From Kribbella capetownensis (GTDB lineage Bacteria > Actinomycetota > Actinomycetes > Propionibacteriales > Kribbellaceae), in the NCBI RefSeq assembly GCF_004331485.1, contig NZ_SJKD01000001.1, positions 1,488,001-1,552,000 of the forward strand: a stretch of 64,000 bases of DNA, in the 5' to 3' direction. The notes below the pieces were generated by a model, which had not been told where the DNA came from, searched no databases, and worked only from the letters and a program-made list of their open reading frames with translations. Positions 18,288-27,102 of this stretch are shown piece by piece (position 1 is the stretch's first letter; every line of letters starts with the position of its first letter). Made by a program: the position numbers and the translations under genes.

Positions 18288-19061
18288 TTACGGTGCCGGG
18301 ATCTGGCCTGGTGCGGGCTGCACCGGCGTGCGGACGGTACGTCGGGTTGCGACGGTGACCGTGATGAGCACGATTCCGAGAATGAGCAGGACGCCGCCCA
18401 CAACGAGCGCGGCGATGGCGATGGGCAGGACGATCGGCAGGGTGCCGCCGACGCTGACGTCGGCGTCGACACCCGGTGACCCGTCGGCGTTCATCACGAG
18501 GACGGACCAGTTGCCGTCGGCAACGTCCCAGCTGAGAGTGCGCGGACCGGTGCCGGTGTCGGAGGCGACCCAGAAGGTCTGTGCGGCGGGATCGGCTGTG
18601 GGCGCGTCGCCCGGATGCGGAATATAGCTGACCTTGAACGGGTCGACGTCGAAGTCCGAGACCTCCGAGTGGCCGACGCCGTCGAGGTACTTGGCGACCT
18701 CGCCGGCCGGGCCGATGCCGATGAACAGCGGTGTCTGCGCGTTCCTCGACTCGATCCTGATCCGTACGTCGCCGAGCAGGTCGTTGGCGTAGAGCGCGTC
18801 GGGACCGGTGATGCCGACATCGAGTGACGGCGCGGTCAACGCATAGGCATCGGTGCTCACGCGTTCGGGACCGGCGGTGTGATAGCCGTTGGCATCGCGT
18901 TGACTGTGCGCCCACAGTCCGATCCCGCCGCCGACCAGCAGGCCGCCGCCGAGCAGGATGAGCAGGCTGCCGAGGATCACCCACACAGTGCGCCAGGCGC
19001 TCCAGGAACGACGTACCGGTGCTGGAGAACTCGGGACAGGAGTGGCTGGGGTCGTGGTCAT
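18288..19061 (-). CDS. membrane protein with large extracytoplasmic domain
   Basis: The 257-residue protein has a Pro/Thr-rich cytoplasmic start, a glycine-rich membrane segment near residues 27-50, an exported domain of about 150 residues, and a second segment near 213-240 followed by a basic tail. No enzyme motif is seen. Its ATG overlaps the stop of the upstream gene by four bases (ATGA), showing translational coupling. It probably works with the two neighbouring products at the cell surface; the role is unknown. Confidence 0.8.
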   Translation of the reverse strand: MTTTPATPVPSSPAPVRRSWSAWRTVWVILGSLLILLGGGLLVGGGIGLWAHSQRDANGYHTAGPERVSTDAYALTAPSLDVGITGPDALYANDLLGDVRIRIESRNAQTPLFIGIGPAGEVAKYLDGVGHSEVSDFDVDPFKVSYIPHPGDAPTADPAAQTFWVASDTGTGPRTLSWDVADGNWSVLVMNADGSPGVDADVSVGGTLPIVLPIAIAALVVGGVLLILGIVLITVTVATRRTVRTPVQPAPGQIPAP

Positions 19062-19702
19062 GAGACGACCTCGCTCGCGCCGGGCGTCCTGATCATCCAG
19101 ATGCCGAGCCAGATCATGGCCAGCCCGAGCACGATCCCGAACGGCGGCAGCAGTGACTGGAAGCCGACCAGCCCGCCGATCACGATGGCGATGCAGATGG
19201 CGCGCGGGAAGACACCGGCGCGGAAACTCGAGAGGCCGAACAGAGCCCAGCCGATCGCGAACAGTAGATAGCTCGAAACCGCTCCGATCACGAGCAGCCC
19301 GGCCGGATCGGCGTCGAGAACCTGAGGTGCGGTGTCGGCCAGGTAGGTCACGTAGAACGTCTCGAACCACAGGTCGCCGCCGAGGAACATCGTGCCCACC
19401 AAGGCACCGAACAGCCCCACGACACCGAAGCGGCCGGCCGTGCGCGCCTGCCAGCTGTACGCCGCGACCGCGGCGAGCACGAGCAGACAGAAGGCCACGA
19501 AGTACACGACACCGCTGACCCGGTAGACCGAGTTGGTCGACGTACCGACGCGATCGTCGCGATCGACGATCGGGAAGATCACCACCTCGACCACGACCAT
19601 CAACGCTCCGGCGGCCACCGCGAGCGGACCTGCCAGGCGGGTGAGTGGTGCGCGGGATGCCCTGCTTGATTGTTGCGTCTGCGATGCGTCCAGTTTCGGC
19701 AT
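19058..19702 (-). CDS. multi-pass integral membrane protein
   Basis: The 214-residue protein has about six hydrophobic segments and few charged loops, with no transporter signature I can name. It is first in a three-gene set with the protein ending at 18288 and the serine-hydrolase-like protein ending at 17083. The ATG at 19702 is chosen because the upstream open frame runs through the TetR operator and into the divergent gene. Confidence 0.75.
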   Translation of the reverse strand: MPKLDASQTQQSSRASRAPLTRLAGPLAVAAGALMVVVEVVIFPIVDRDDRVGTSTNSVYRVSGVVYFVAFCLLVLAAVAAYSWQARTAGRFGVVGLFGALVGTMFLGGDLWFETFYVTYLADTAPQVLDADPAGLLVIGAVSSYLLFAIGWALFGLSSFRAGVFPRAICIAIVIGGLVGFQSLLPPFGIVLGLAMIWLGIWMIRTPGASEVVS

Positions 19703-19827
19703 GCTGGACTGCCCCCTCAGCGAGCGGGACCGGCGTTTCCCCCACCAGGTCCCCAGAACGAATGGACCTCCGGTGGTCCTGCCCCGTCCCCGACTGCCAA
19801 AGGTGAGACCCGGTGACCGGGCCTTTT

Positions 19828-19858
19828 TGTACTCTGTCCATAATATGGACGGCGTACA
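19828..19858. promoter_or_regulatory. 31-bp four-part palindromic operator
   Basis: The sequence is TGTAC-n3-GTCCAT-n3-ATGGAC-n3-GTACA, with both arm pairs exactly complementary and equal 3-base spacers, centred at 19843. It lies between the divergent TetR gene and the membrane-protein operon and is the obvious binding site for that TetR protein. Because it covers an in-frame ATG at 19845, the TetR start at 19884 is preferred. Confidence 0.8.
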
Positions 19859-19883
19859 GAAAGAAGTCAACAGCGGAGGTTCG

Positions 19884-20558
19884 ATGGCGACACCGATGGG
19901 CCGGCGGACCGGCCGGCCGCGGGCGGTCACGGAACAGGCGATCCTCGATGCGGCCCTGTGGCAGTTGGACGGCGGGGGCGCGGACGCGGTCTCGATCCGG
20001 GGCATCGCTGCTCAGGTGGGCATCGCGCCGAACGCCGTGTATACGTATTTCCCCAGCAAGGCGGCGGTACTACGGGCTCTGGTCGAGCGGTTCCTGGGCG
20101 ACGTCAACCACGACCGGTTCATCGACCGGGAGCTGCCCTGGCGAGAGCGTGTCGAGGCGCTCGCGCTCGAGCTTCGGACCCACCTCGTCGCACACCGGGG
20201 CGCCGTTCAGCTTCTCCTCGGTGGACCGATGGACGGCCCGAACGCTCTGACCTTGCGCGAGTCCCTCAGCGAGGCCCTCGCTGACGGTGGTTCGACCCCC
20301 GATGACGCCGCCCGTGCGTCGTACGTGCTGCTGGTCTACATCTTCGGCGCCATCGCTCTCGAGGTCGCCGAACTCGACCAGCGTCGGATCGCTCCGACCG
20401 AACGCGACCGCGTCTCCACCCGGCGCGCCGTACTCGACACCATCTCCGCCGAGGACTATCCACGGACCACCGAAACGGCCGGCACCATCTCGAAGGACTT
20501 CACCACCGAACAGTTCCTCTGGGGCCTGACGCGCATCCTCAACGGCCTTCAGGCGTGA
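19884..20558 (+). CDS. TetR-family transcriptional regulator
   Basis: The 224-residue protein starts with a basic stretch and a TetR helix-turn-helix (AILDAALWQLDGGGADAVSIR, then GIAPNAVYTYFPSKAAV) at about residues 18-65, followed by an all-helical ligand domain. GGAGG stands just before ATG 19884. It most likely represses itself and the divergent membrane/serine-hydrolase-like genes through the palindrome 26-56 bases upstream. The ligand is unknown. Confidence 0.88.
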   Translation: MATPMGRRTGRPRAVTEQAILDAALWQLDGGGADAVSIRGIAAQVGIAPNAVYTYFPSKAAVLRALVERFLGDVNHDRFIDRELPWRERVEALALELRTHLVAHRGAVQLLLGGPMDGPNALTLRESLSEALADGGSTPDDAARASYVLLVYIFGAIALEVAELDQRRIAPTERDRVSTRRAVLDTISAEDYPRTTETAGTISKDFTTEQFLWGLTRILNGLQA

Positions 20559-21108
20559 GGGGTTTCACGAACTGGCGGCAGGAGTAGACGCGGGCGAACT
20601 CCTGGCGCAGGGCGTCCTCGTGGTCGGTCCAGGCATGGAAGAAGCCCGATCGCGGCATGAGGTCCGTGCGTGATCCGAAGGATCCGCGGGCCTCCTCTGG
20701 ACCGGATGCGTAGACGTGGAGATAGCGCATCTGTTGCTCGAAACCCTGCGAGCGGTACCAGGTCAGGGTGCCCTCGTCGTCGCGAGTCCAGGCGTCGACC
20801 TGGGTTGCTCCACGGGCTTGCAGCCGGCCGCAGATCTCGTCGAGAAGTCCTTGCGCCACGCCCATCCGACGGTGGTCGGGATGCACCGCGATCGTCTCGA
20901 TGGTCGCGTCGTTGCCGGTCACGCTCGCGTCCAGCAGTCCGATGAGCTCGTCACCGGCGACAGCCACCAGTTCGAGACCGGCGTCGCGCTGCGGTTTGGC
21001 TGTCGCGACGTCGTCGTAGTACGTCGTGTCGAGGAAAGCCAGAACGCGGCAGCGCAACCACGGCGTCTCGTCGGTGGGCGTGTAGTCCCGGACGGTCCAG
21101 TTCGTCAT
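20539..21108 (-). CDS. GNAT-family N-acetyltransferase
   Basis: The 189-residue protein has the GNAT core IETIAVHPDHRRMGVAQGLL with the acetyl-CoA loop, and TLTWYRSQGFEQQ as motif B. The substrate is unknown. The ATG at 21108 gives a natural start (MTNWTVRDYTP). Its 3' end overlaps the TetR gene by 20 bases in convergent orientation. Confidence 0.85.
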   Translation of the reverse strand: MTNWTVRDYTPTDETPWLRCRVLAFLDTTYYDDVATAKPQRDAGLELVAVAGDELIGLLDASVTGNDATIETIAVHPDHRRMGVAQGLLDEICGRLQARGATQVDAWTRDDEGTLTWYRSQGFEQQMRYLHVYASGPEEARGSFGSRTDLMPRSGFFHAWTDHEDALRQEFARVYSCRQFVKPLTPEGR

Positions 21109-21119
21109 GCCTGTGATTG

Positions 21120-21554
21120 TCAGGGAGTGGCGTCCAAGACGGCTTGCATGGTGTCGAGGGCTACGGGGAGGGAGATGTGTTCGTGGGTGATCAGCCACTC
21201 GGTGTCCGTGCGTTCGAGGCAGACGGTGGAGCGGAGCCAGAGGCTGCGGCTCGGCGATCCGTCGGCCTGCATTGCGCCGGTGTCCAGGTGGAGCATGTGG
21301 GCGATCGCCACGTTGTCGCTCGCCGCGATCTTGAGCTGGTGCGTCTCCAGGCCGATCGGGCCGTCGTACTCGTCGAACCAGCGGACGAAGTTCTTCCGTA
21401 CGGCGTCAGAGCCGGAGAAGTGCAGCGGCGGGACGACGTCGAAGTAGATGATGTCAGGCGAGTAGAGCGACATCAGCCGCTCGATGTCCTTGTCCCGGCA
21501 AGCCTGCTCCCGATCCTCCAACAGAGCCCCAACCTCGTGCTCAGCCTCACTCAT
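21120..21554 (-). CDS. SnoaL/NTF2-like protein
   Basis: The 144-residue protein fits the NTF2 cone fold: helical start (ALLEDREQACRDKDIERLM), SLYSPDIIYFDVVPP, HFSGSDAVRKNFVRWF and a strand pair with WLRSTVCLERTDTEWLITHEH. Members bind small molecules or act as isomerases. It lies 11 bases upstream of the GNAT gene on the same strand, so the two are likely one transcript. Confidence 0.82.
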   Translation of the reverse strand: MSEAEHEVGALLEDREQACRDKDIERLMSLYSPDIIYFDVVPPLHFSGSDAVRKNFVRWFDEYDGPIGLETHQLKIAASDNVAIAHMLHLDTGAMQADGSPSRSLWLRSTVCLERTDTEWLITHEHISLPVALDTMQAVLDATP

Positions 21555-21633
21555 ATCCAGTGCGTTCCTCTCGTCCGGCTTTCGTCGTCCCTACTACGAC
21601 GAGACGAACCCCCGGAGTGTGAGGGTGGTGCGC

Positions 21634-22212
21634 ATGACTGATCTCAGGACGAGAGCAGACGCGCGCCTGCGTACGGCGTACGAACTCGTGCGTGAGTTGG
21701 ATCTGCTCGGACGGTGGAGCCAGTACGGCGACGTGGAGATCGTCGGCTCGGTCGGGATCGGGGTCGTGGTGGCACCCGACATCGACCTGGAGATCCACTC
21801 GGACGACCCACAGGTGGCCGATGGGTTCGCGGTGATGCAGCCACTGGCCGAGCTGCCGAAGTCGCGGCGGATCACGTACCTCGACGCCCGGGATCGGCAC
21901 GAACGGGGGCAGTACTGGAAGCTCGAGTACGAGCTCACATCGGACGAGACGTGGACGATCGACATGTGGGTGATGAAGCACGGTGCCTCGAGCGGTGCGC
22001 CGCTAACCGCGGCTGTCCGGGATGCGCTGACCCCGGACCTGCGTGATCGCGTGCTCGCTATCAAGGAAGAGGCTGTTGCGATCGGTGAGCGGGCGTACGG
22101 TTACTGGCTCTACCAGGCGGTGCTGGACGCCGGGGTACGGAGCTTTGCCGAGTACCGGACCTGGCTCGGCGACCGGAACATCTACGAGCGCACCGGCTGG
22201 ATGCCGGGCTGA
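21634..22212 (+). CDS. nucleotidyltransferase-like protein
   Basis: The 192-residue protein carries VEIVGSVGIGVVVAPDIDLEI near residue 30, which resembles the GS-x(n)-DxD motif of nucleotidyltransferase folds. No partner toxin or antitoxin gene is next to it, and the target is unknown. An in-frame GTG lies six bases upstream of the ATG used. Confidence 0.65.
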   Translation: MTDLRTRADARLRTAYELVRELDLLGRWSQYGDVEIVGSVGIGVVVAPDIDLEIHSDDPQVADGFAVMQPLAELPKSRRITYLDARDRHERGQYWKLEYELTSDETWTIDMWVMKHGASSGAPLTAAVRDALTPDLRDRVLAIKEEAVAIGERAYGYWLYQAVLDAGVRSFAEYRTWLGDRNIYERTGWMPG

Positions 22213-22213
22213 C

Positions 22214-22651
22214 TCATGGGTTCTTCGAAGTGCCGCCCCAGGACTCGGGGGGTGGGTCGGTGAGGGTTTGGTAGATGGTCCAGCGGTGGCCGGCGAGGTC
22301 CTCGGCGGTGTACTGGCGGGCGCCGTAGGCATAGTCGGCCGGCTCGCTCAGGATGGTGGCGCCGACCTGGCGGGCGTGGGCGTGGTGGGCGTCGGCGTCC
22401 TCGACGTTCAGCATGACGCCGTGGCATTGCGTTGCCGCACTACGATCCGGCGCGCGCCGGCCGTACTGCTCGTCCGCGTCGCACACCGCGACGATGCCGT
22501 TCCCGTACCGGATCCGCGCCCGATGGTTGCCGACTCGCCACATCTGCGTGAAGCCGAACGCCTCACACAACCAGTCGACGGCCTTCCCCACATCTGGATA
22601 CACCAGCTCCGGTACGACGCTCGCCGTACCCATCGTCACGTTGTCGCTCAT
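22214..22651 (-). CDS. VOC (glyoxalase-fold) protein
   Basis: The 145-residue protein has paired beta-alpha-beta modules typical of VOC proteins (VVPELVYPDVGKAVDWLCEAFGF ... HHAHARQVGATIL ... LAGHRWTIYQTL). The pattern is close to the PhnB-like group, which often binds metal or antibiotics, but substrate and metal are not evident. It follows the NUDIX gene by 28 bases on the same strand. Confidence 0.8.
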   Translation of the reverse strand: MSDNVTMGTASVVPELVYPDVGKAVDWLCEAFGFTQMWRVGNHRARIRYGNGIVAVCDADEQYGRRAPDRSAATQCHGVMLNVEDADAHHAHARQVGATILSEPADYAYGARQYTAEDLAGHRWTIYQTLTDPPPESWGGTSKNP

Positions 22652-22679
22652 GACTCCATGCTGGCGCAGGCCGGGGCAC

Positions 22680-23171
22680 TCAGGCTTGAACAATTGGGAA
22701 GTGGGACCAGCCCCACTGGCCGTCGTCGGCGGGCGTGAAGTTCCAGACCAGCCGTTCGGCGGTCTGCAGGAAGTGGCTCGATGGTACGGCGAGTGGTGGG
22801 TAAGGGATCTGCCGGAGCAGCCGTACGGCGTCCTCGACCGGGAACCACCGCGCGTCGGTGATGTACCCGTCGGGATCGTCGATGGAGAACGTTGGATCGC
22901 CCGCCGAAACCACGTAGTTCCACGACTTCGTCGCCGCCTCGCCGTTGACCGTCGAGATCGTCCGCCACACCAACTCGAGTGCATCCTCGTCCACCCGGAG
23001 CCCCGTCTCCTCCCGCAACTCCCGCACTGCACCACCCGCCGGCGTCTCCCCGTCCTCCACAGCCCCACTCGGCAGATTCCAGTACTCCGCATCCCAAGCG
23101 TCGTACTGCTCCCGCACCAACGCCACCTGCCCGTCGTACGTCGCGATCACCCCGCAGTACCGCGCAGTCAC
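22680..23171 (-). CDS. NUDIX hydrolase
   Basis: The 163-residue protein has a NUDIX box: G(A)VEDGETPAGGAVRELREETG near residue 35, with the metal-binding REEtG glutamates intact. It would hydrolyse a nucleoside diphosphate linked to another moiety. It starts at GTG 23171, overlapping the stop of the upstream 44-codon gene by four bases (GTGA). The longer open frame upstream has no family character. Confidence 0.85.
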   Translation of the reverse strand: MTARYCGVIATYDGQVALVREQYDAWDAEYWNLPSGAVEDGETPAGGAVRELREETGLRVDEDALELVWRTISTVNGEAATKSWNYVVSAGDPTFSIDDPDGYITDARWFPVEDAVRLLRQIPYPPLAVPSSHFLQTAERLVWNFTPADDGQWGWSHFPIVQA

Positions 23172-23302
23172 GACAACACCCCGTCGTACTCCGGCTCGCG
23201 CTCCGGTAGGTCCCGGATCGGTGTCGGCAGCTCGAACCGAACATGCCGATCGTGCTCGTCCACGGCCCGTCCGCATCTGCAGGTCTCTTCACTGATCGCC
23301 AC
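23168..23302 (-). CDS. 44-residue protein coupled to the NUDIX gene
   Basis: The small frame starts at GTG and reads MAISEETCRCGRAVDEHDRHVRF, then a proline-rich tail ending in EYDGVLS. The CxC pair and the DRHVRFELPTP motif resemble a short actinobacterial protein family I recall without a function. The stop overlaps the NUDIX GTG by four bases, so NUDIX translation is probably coupled to it. Being short and without a strong ribosome site, it needs independent support. Confidence 0.6.
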   Translation of the reverse strand: MAISEETCRCGRAVDEHDRHVRFELPTPIRDLPEREPEYDGVLS

Positions 23303-23361
23303 CTGGAAGAGAGTAGTTGTTCCGGAAGGAGAGTGTCCGGAATGGGGCCTACGGTGGCGGA

Positions 23362-23940
23362 ATGAGCTTGATTCCGTGGGAACCGCCACTGGCGGGTGAT
23401 GAGTTTGCGCACTTGGTTGGGGCGCTCGAGCGGTTGCGTACGACGTTCCGGTTCAAGGCGGACGAGTTGGATGCGGCCGGGATGCAGGCTCGGATCGGTG
23501 CGTCGACGATGTCGATCGGCGGATTGCTGAAGCACCTGGCCGCGAACGAGGACTACATGTTCAAGGTCAAGTTCCGGGGCGAACCGATGGGGGACCCGTG
23601 GACCGTGAACGGATGGCACGACGACAACGACTGGGAGTTCAACTCAGCCGTCGACGACACACCGGAGGAGCTGTACGCGTGGTGGGACGGCGCGGTCGAG
23701 CGGTCCCGGGCGACCCTGCAGGCGGCGATCGCCGACGGTGGGCTCGACCAGCCTGCGCACATCACCTGGCCGGACGGGCAGCACGCCAGCCTGCGCCGCC
23801 TGGTCTGCGACCTGATCGAGGAGTACGGGCGTCACACCGGCCACGCCGACCTCATCCGCGAATCCATCGACGGGCGGGTCGGCGAAGACCCGCCCGACGG
23901 CTGGCACCCCGTCGGCGCCAAGACCTCCCAACCTGCCTGA
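23362..23940 (+). CDS. DinB/DUF664 family protein
   Basis: The 192-residue protein is helical with the DinB histidines visible (LLKHLAANEDYMF near 65 and EYGRHTGHADLIRE near 160), which can bind a metal. Actinobacterial members are often mycothiol-dependent transferases that detoxify electrophiles. The role here is inferred from the family. Confidence 0.85.
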   Translation: MSLIPWEPPLAGDEFAHLVGALERLRTTFRFKADELDAAGMQARIGASTMSIGGLLKHLAANEDYMFKVKFRGEPMGDPWTVNGWHDDNDWEFNSAVDDTPEELYAWWDGAVERSRATLQAAIADGGLDQPAHITWPDGQHASLRRLVCDLIEEYGRHTGHADLIRESIDGRVGEDPPDGWHPVGAKTSQPA

Positions 23941-23943
23941 CAC

Positions 23944-25848
23944 TCACTTGATCCGCTGCAGAGTCCCGTCCGGAGCGACCGCGACTGTGGTCGTGACCTG
24001 GTCGACCTTGAGGTTGATCAGCATCCGTGACCCCTGCCACGACGTGGTGTAGCTGACCGGTGCGTTGGAGCGCGTCGGCACGATGACCGACAGGATCGAC
24101 GCGCTCCGCCCGGACCGCGTGAACTTCACCACCGGCGCCGGCTTGCGCTTGTCGATGGTCAGGAAGTGCCAGCCCTGGATCGGGTCGGTCTCGCCGGTCG
24201 CGACCTTGATCGGCGTCGCGTCCTGCTGGAACGGGATCTGCAGCAGCGTGGTCTTGGTCCGGTCGCCCGGCGCCAGCGCGACGGCCTGCGTGCCATGGAC
24301 CGTCACCTTCTGGTCCGACGCCAGATGCCACAGCGTCTGGTAGTCCTCGTTCGACGACGACGTACCGCGGTCGAGCACGACCATCAGGTCCGGGTCCTTG
24401 AGCACCAGCACGCTTCGCTGCCGATCGATGCCCTCGCCCAGCGAGTCGCTCAGTTCGTAGAACTCCGAGGTCTTCGCGATCGACGACCGCTCCAGCTTCG
24501 TCGTGGGGCGCGCCGAGTCCGTCCCCAGCACCGTCATCTCGTTGTGGGCGAACTCGCTCTTCGCCCACACGCGCCAGTCGTCGTTCTTGTAGCCGGCGTG
24601 CCCACCGTCGACGAGGATGTCGCGGCCGCGCGCGGTGTACGTGATCGACGTGTGGTCGTCGTGCCCATGCACCGCCCGCGCCGGTCCGAACCGGATACTG
24701 TACGACGACTCCTGCGTGAACGGCCTGGTCTCACCCCATCCGGTCCGGCCGAAGATGTACCCGGCGTCGAAGATCCCGACCCGCTGGGTCGGCCGGATCC
24801 CGCGGGTCCCGAGGCTGCCGGCGTACTCGAGGGCCCCGGTCCCTGGGAACGGGTAGGTCTTGACCACCTCGGTGTCGCCGATCTGGTGGAGTCGGCCGAG
24901 TGAGTTGGTGCCGAGCGCGAGCCACTTCGCGAGTTCGAGCCGGCGCGCCTTGATCGTCGTACCCGGGTCGACGCCACATTGCTGCAGTACGTCGACGGCC
25001 CGGCCCCAGAGCGAATAGTTGAACTGCGCGTACGAGGTGGACTGCTCGTTGGTCGAACCCTGCGCGTCGATCGAGGTGGTGATCGCGCTGGTCAACCGGC
25101 TGACGGCGAGCTTCTTCAGATCACTGCGACTGAGCGTGCAGCCGACGCCGAACAGCGCGATGCTCTCGTCCGTGCCGTGGTTCCAGGCGCCGCTCCAGTT
25201 CTTCTGCAGGAACCAGGCGTGGTCGAGCAACGCCTTGTCCAGCCAGGAATAGGTCAGCGGCAGCCGGGACACGTGCAGTGCGGACAAAGTTGCCTGCCGC
25301 AAGCAGATCAGTACGTTCGTCCGGTGCATGGTCGACTCGTACGCGCCGGCGTCACCCTTCCACGAGTACGGATTGTCGTTCACCCAGTCGTGTGCGATCG
25401 CGGTGACCCGGGCCAGTGCCTTCCGATCGCCCTTGCCGGCCGCGGTGATCCCCTGCCCGAGCCAGCGCAGCGAGTGCAGCCACATGTACCAACTGGGGTT
25501 GTTGTCCGGGTTCACGCGCCAGTTGATGTTTCCCTTGCCGTCGCCGACCTTGTACGGCGCTGTGGTTCCCCAGGTGAAGGTGTCGCGGTAGAGGTTGGCC
25601 AGCGGATTCGGCCGATCGATCCCGGAGTACGTCGGGCATGCGTAGCCGTCGCGATGCGGCGGCGCCGGTTTCGTCGACGGGACCGGCGGCGGTTCGGGGG
25701 TCCGGAGCACGGTCGGGTCCGGTGCGGCCTCCGGGGTGGAGTCGTTCGAGGGGATCACCAGGGTGACCACGACGACGACCGCGCTCAGCAGCAGGGCGAG
25801 GCTGAGTCGCAAGGTCGTGCCGGCCAGGCGAAGGCGGTGCGCGGGCAT
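23944..25848 (-). CDS. exported heparinase II/III-like protein
   Basis: The 634-residue protein has an N-terminal membrane anchor (hydrophobic 14-32), a Pro/Thr-rich linker, an alpha/alpha barrel part (about 70-330) and a beta-sandwich C-terminal part. It is of the heparinase II/III type, which cleaves uronate-containing polysaccharides by elimination. HGTDESIALFG and GHDDHTSITY are plausible active-site segments. The SGNH hydrolase gene lies upstream on the same strand. Its substrate is likely an exopolysaccharide of the cell itself or its surroundings. Confidence 0.8.
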   Translation of the reverse strand: MPAHRLRLAGTTLRLSLALLLSAVVVVVTLVIPSNDSTPEAAPDPTVLRTPEPPPVPSTKPAPPHRDGYACPTYSGIDRPNPLANLYRDTFTWGTTAPYKVGDGKGNINWRVNPDNNPSWYMWLHSLRWLGQGITAAGKGDRKALARVTAIAHDWVNDNPYSWKGDAGAYESTMHRTNVLICLRQATLSALHVSRLPLTYSWLDKALLDHAWFLQKNWSGAWNHGTDESIALFGVGCTLSRSDLKKLAVSRLTSAITTSIDAQGSTNEQSTSYAQFNYSLWGRAVDVLQQCGVDPGTTIKARRLELAKWLALGTNSLGRLHQIGDTEVVKTYPFPGTGALEYAGSLGTRGIRPTQRVGIFDAGYIFGRTGWGETRPFTQESSYSIRFGPARAVHGHDDHTSITYTARGRDILVDGGHAGYKNDDWRVWAKSEFAHNEMTVLGTDSARPTTKLERSSIAKTSEFYELSDSLGEGIDRQRSVLVLKDPDLMVVLDRGTSSSNEDYQTLWHLASDQKVTVHGTQAVALAPGDRTKTTLLQIPFQQDATPIKVATGETDPIQGWHFLTIDKRKPAPVVKFTRSGRSASILSVIVPTRSNAPVSYTTSWQGSRMLINLKVDQVTTTVAVAPDGTLQRIK

Positions 25849-26168
25849 GGTCGTTCCTCACTGCACGCTCCCGAGGGCATGCGTGTTTACGGTCTAGACC
25901 TGTATAAGGACAGGCGTGTCCCGTGAACTGGTCCGGTGATGGTGTCGCCACGGCCGGCGGCTTGGCCACGGCCGTGGGTGTGGGTGTTTTGCGCCTACCT
26001 GAACACCGGGAAACGTTGCGTGGCCGCGGGCGTGCGGTGCCTACTCGAGCTTCGCCGTCATCTGTCCCCCAAGGTGAATGCCTCGTCTGTGTGTTTGATG
26101 GTTCGACCCACACAAAAGGTTGTCCGGGTCCCCTACTTCGGTTCCCGGAGTGCCCGGAAGGGCAACGC
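25849..26168. promoter_or_regulatory. 320-base intergenic region with a CAAAAGGTTG motif
   Basis: The region separates two minus-strand genes and holds the likely promoter of the heparinase-like gene. At 26110-26125 there is ACACAAAAGGTTGTCC, sharing the 10-mer CAAAAGGTTG with a site upstream of the SGNH hydrolase gene. A direct repeat GCCACGGCCG occurs twice near 25950-25970. No gene is recognised. Confidence 0.45.
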
Positions 26169-27023
26169 TCAGCGGCCCTGGATCGCCTTCAGGATCAGGG
26201 AGTTGCGGGCGTCCTGGCCGACCGGCTCAGTCGTGTGTACGCCGTCGCGCAGGTACGTCGCCGGCCCGCTCGGCTGCGTGGCGAGATACTCGGCCCACCG
26301 CACGATCTTCAGATTCGGGTGGCGCGCCGCGACCTGGTCGAGCTGCTGGTTGATCCAGGCGCTGTTCCGCTCGTCGGCGGCACGAACCGCGGCCGACTTC
26401 TTGAAGCGGCCGGCGTGCACGTTCACCCAGTACACGGTCCGCACCGGGCCCACGATCGCCATCGTGCGCTCGACCTGCGCCGCGAACGCCGGCGGGTCGA
26501 AAATGTCGTTGGTGCCGACCGCCATCACGATCCGGCCGGGCAGGCCGTAGCGGTGTGACCACTCCGCCAGCGCGTCGACCGCGGCCGAGGCCGGCTCACC
26601 GGACCAGTCGTGGCTGGCGATCGAGTCGCCCGTCTGCGCCGTCACCAGGTGCTCGAGGGCCGCACCGTCCTGGACGGAGATGCTGTCGCCGAACATGAAG
26701 ATCCCGTTGAACATCAGCGCGTCCCGGATCTGGTCCTCGGACGCGATCCGGCGGGACAGGTTCTGCCAGGAGCCCAGCTTCCCCGACCCATAGTCTTCCT
26801 GGGCCGGCGCAGGATCGGCCGGCTCCGGCGCGCCGCCGATGGACGGCTCAGACGGTTGGCCGGCGGAGGGATCGGGGGCGATGACGTTGCTGATCGCGGT
26901 GCTCGGACGCGGGGGCTCCAGCAGAACCAGCAGGCCGCCGATAAGGGTCAGGACCGCAAGCGTCACCGTGATGGCGACGATCGGGTCGATGACATGCTCA
27001 CGCAGCCGCCGTCGCTGACTCAA
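26169..27023 (-). CDS. membrane-anchored SGNH/GDSL-type hydrolase
   Basis: The 284-residue protein has a membrane segment at about residues 12-36, a proline-rich linker, and an SGNH hydrolase domain with the nucleophile in FGDSIS (Ser114), GTND near 170 and the Asp/His pair in DGVHTT. Such enzymes remove acyl groups from esters and often act on surface polysaccharides. It is 320 bases upstream of the heparinase-like gene. The substrate is not known. Confidence 0.82.
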   Translation of the reverse strand: MSQRRRLREHVIDPIVAITVTLAVLTLIGGLLVLLEPPRPSTAISNVIAPDPSAGQPSEPSIGGAPEPADPAPAQEDYGSGKLGSWQNLSRRIASEDQIRDALMFNGIFMFGDSISVQDGAALEHLVTAQTGDSIASHDWSGEPASAAVDALAEWSHRYGLPGRIVMAVGTNDIFDPPAFAAQVERTMAIVGPVRTVYWVNVHAGRFKKSAAVRAADERNSAWINQQLDQVAARHPNLKIVRWAEYLATQPSGPATYLRDGVHTTEPVGQDARNSLILKAIQGR

Positions 27024-27086
27024 CAGCCGTCACTCCCCCCAGATTCACGCTTTACCGAACCCTCTACATCCTTCACGCCGCCAACC

Positions 27087-27102
27087 GTGCAAAAGGTTGC
27101 AC
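27087..27102. promoter_or_regulatory. 16-bp inverted repeat upstream of the SGNH hydrolase gene
   Basis: GTGCAA-AAGG-TTGCAC is a perfect 6-bp inverted repeat 64 bases before the SGNH hydrolase start. A second copy matching 13 of 16 bases is at 27198-27213, 111 bp further upstream, and a weaker copy lies upstream of the heparinase-like gene. The spacing and symmetry suggest a repressor or activator site. Confidence 0.6.
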
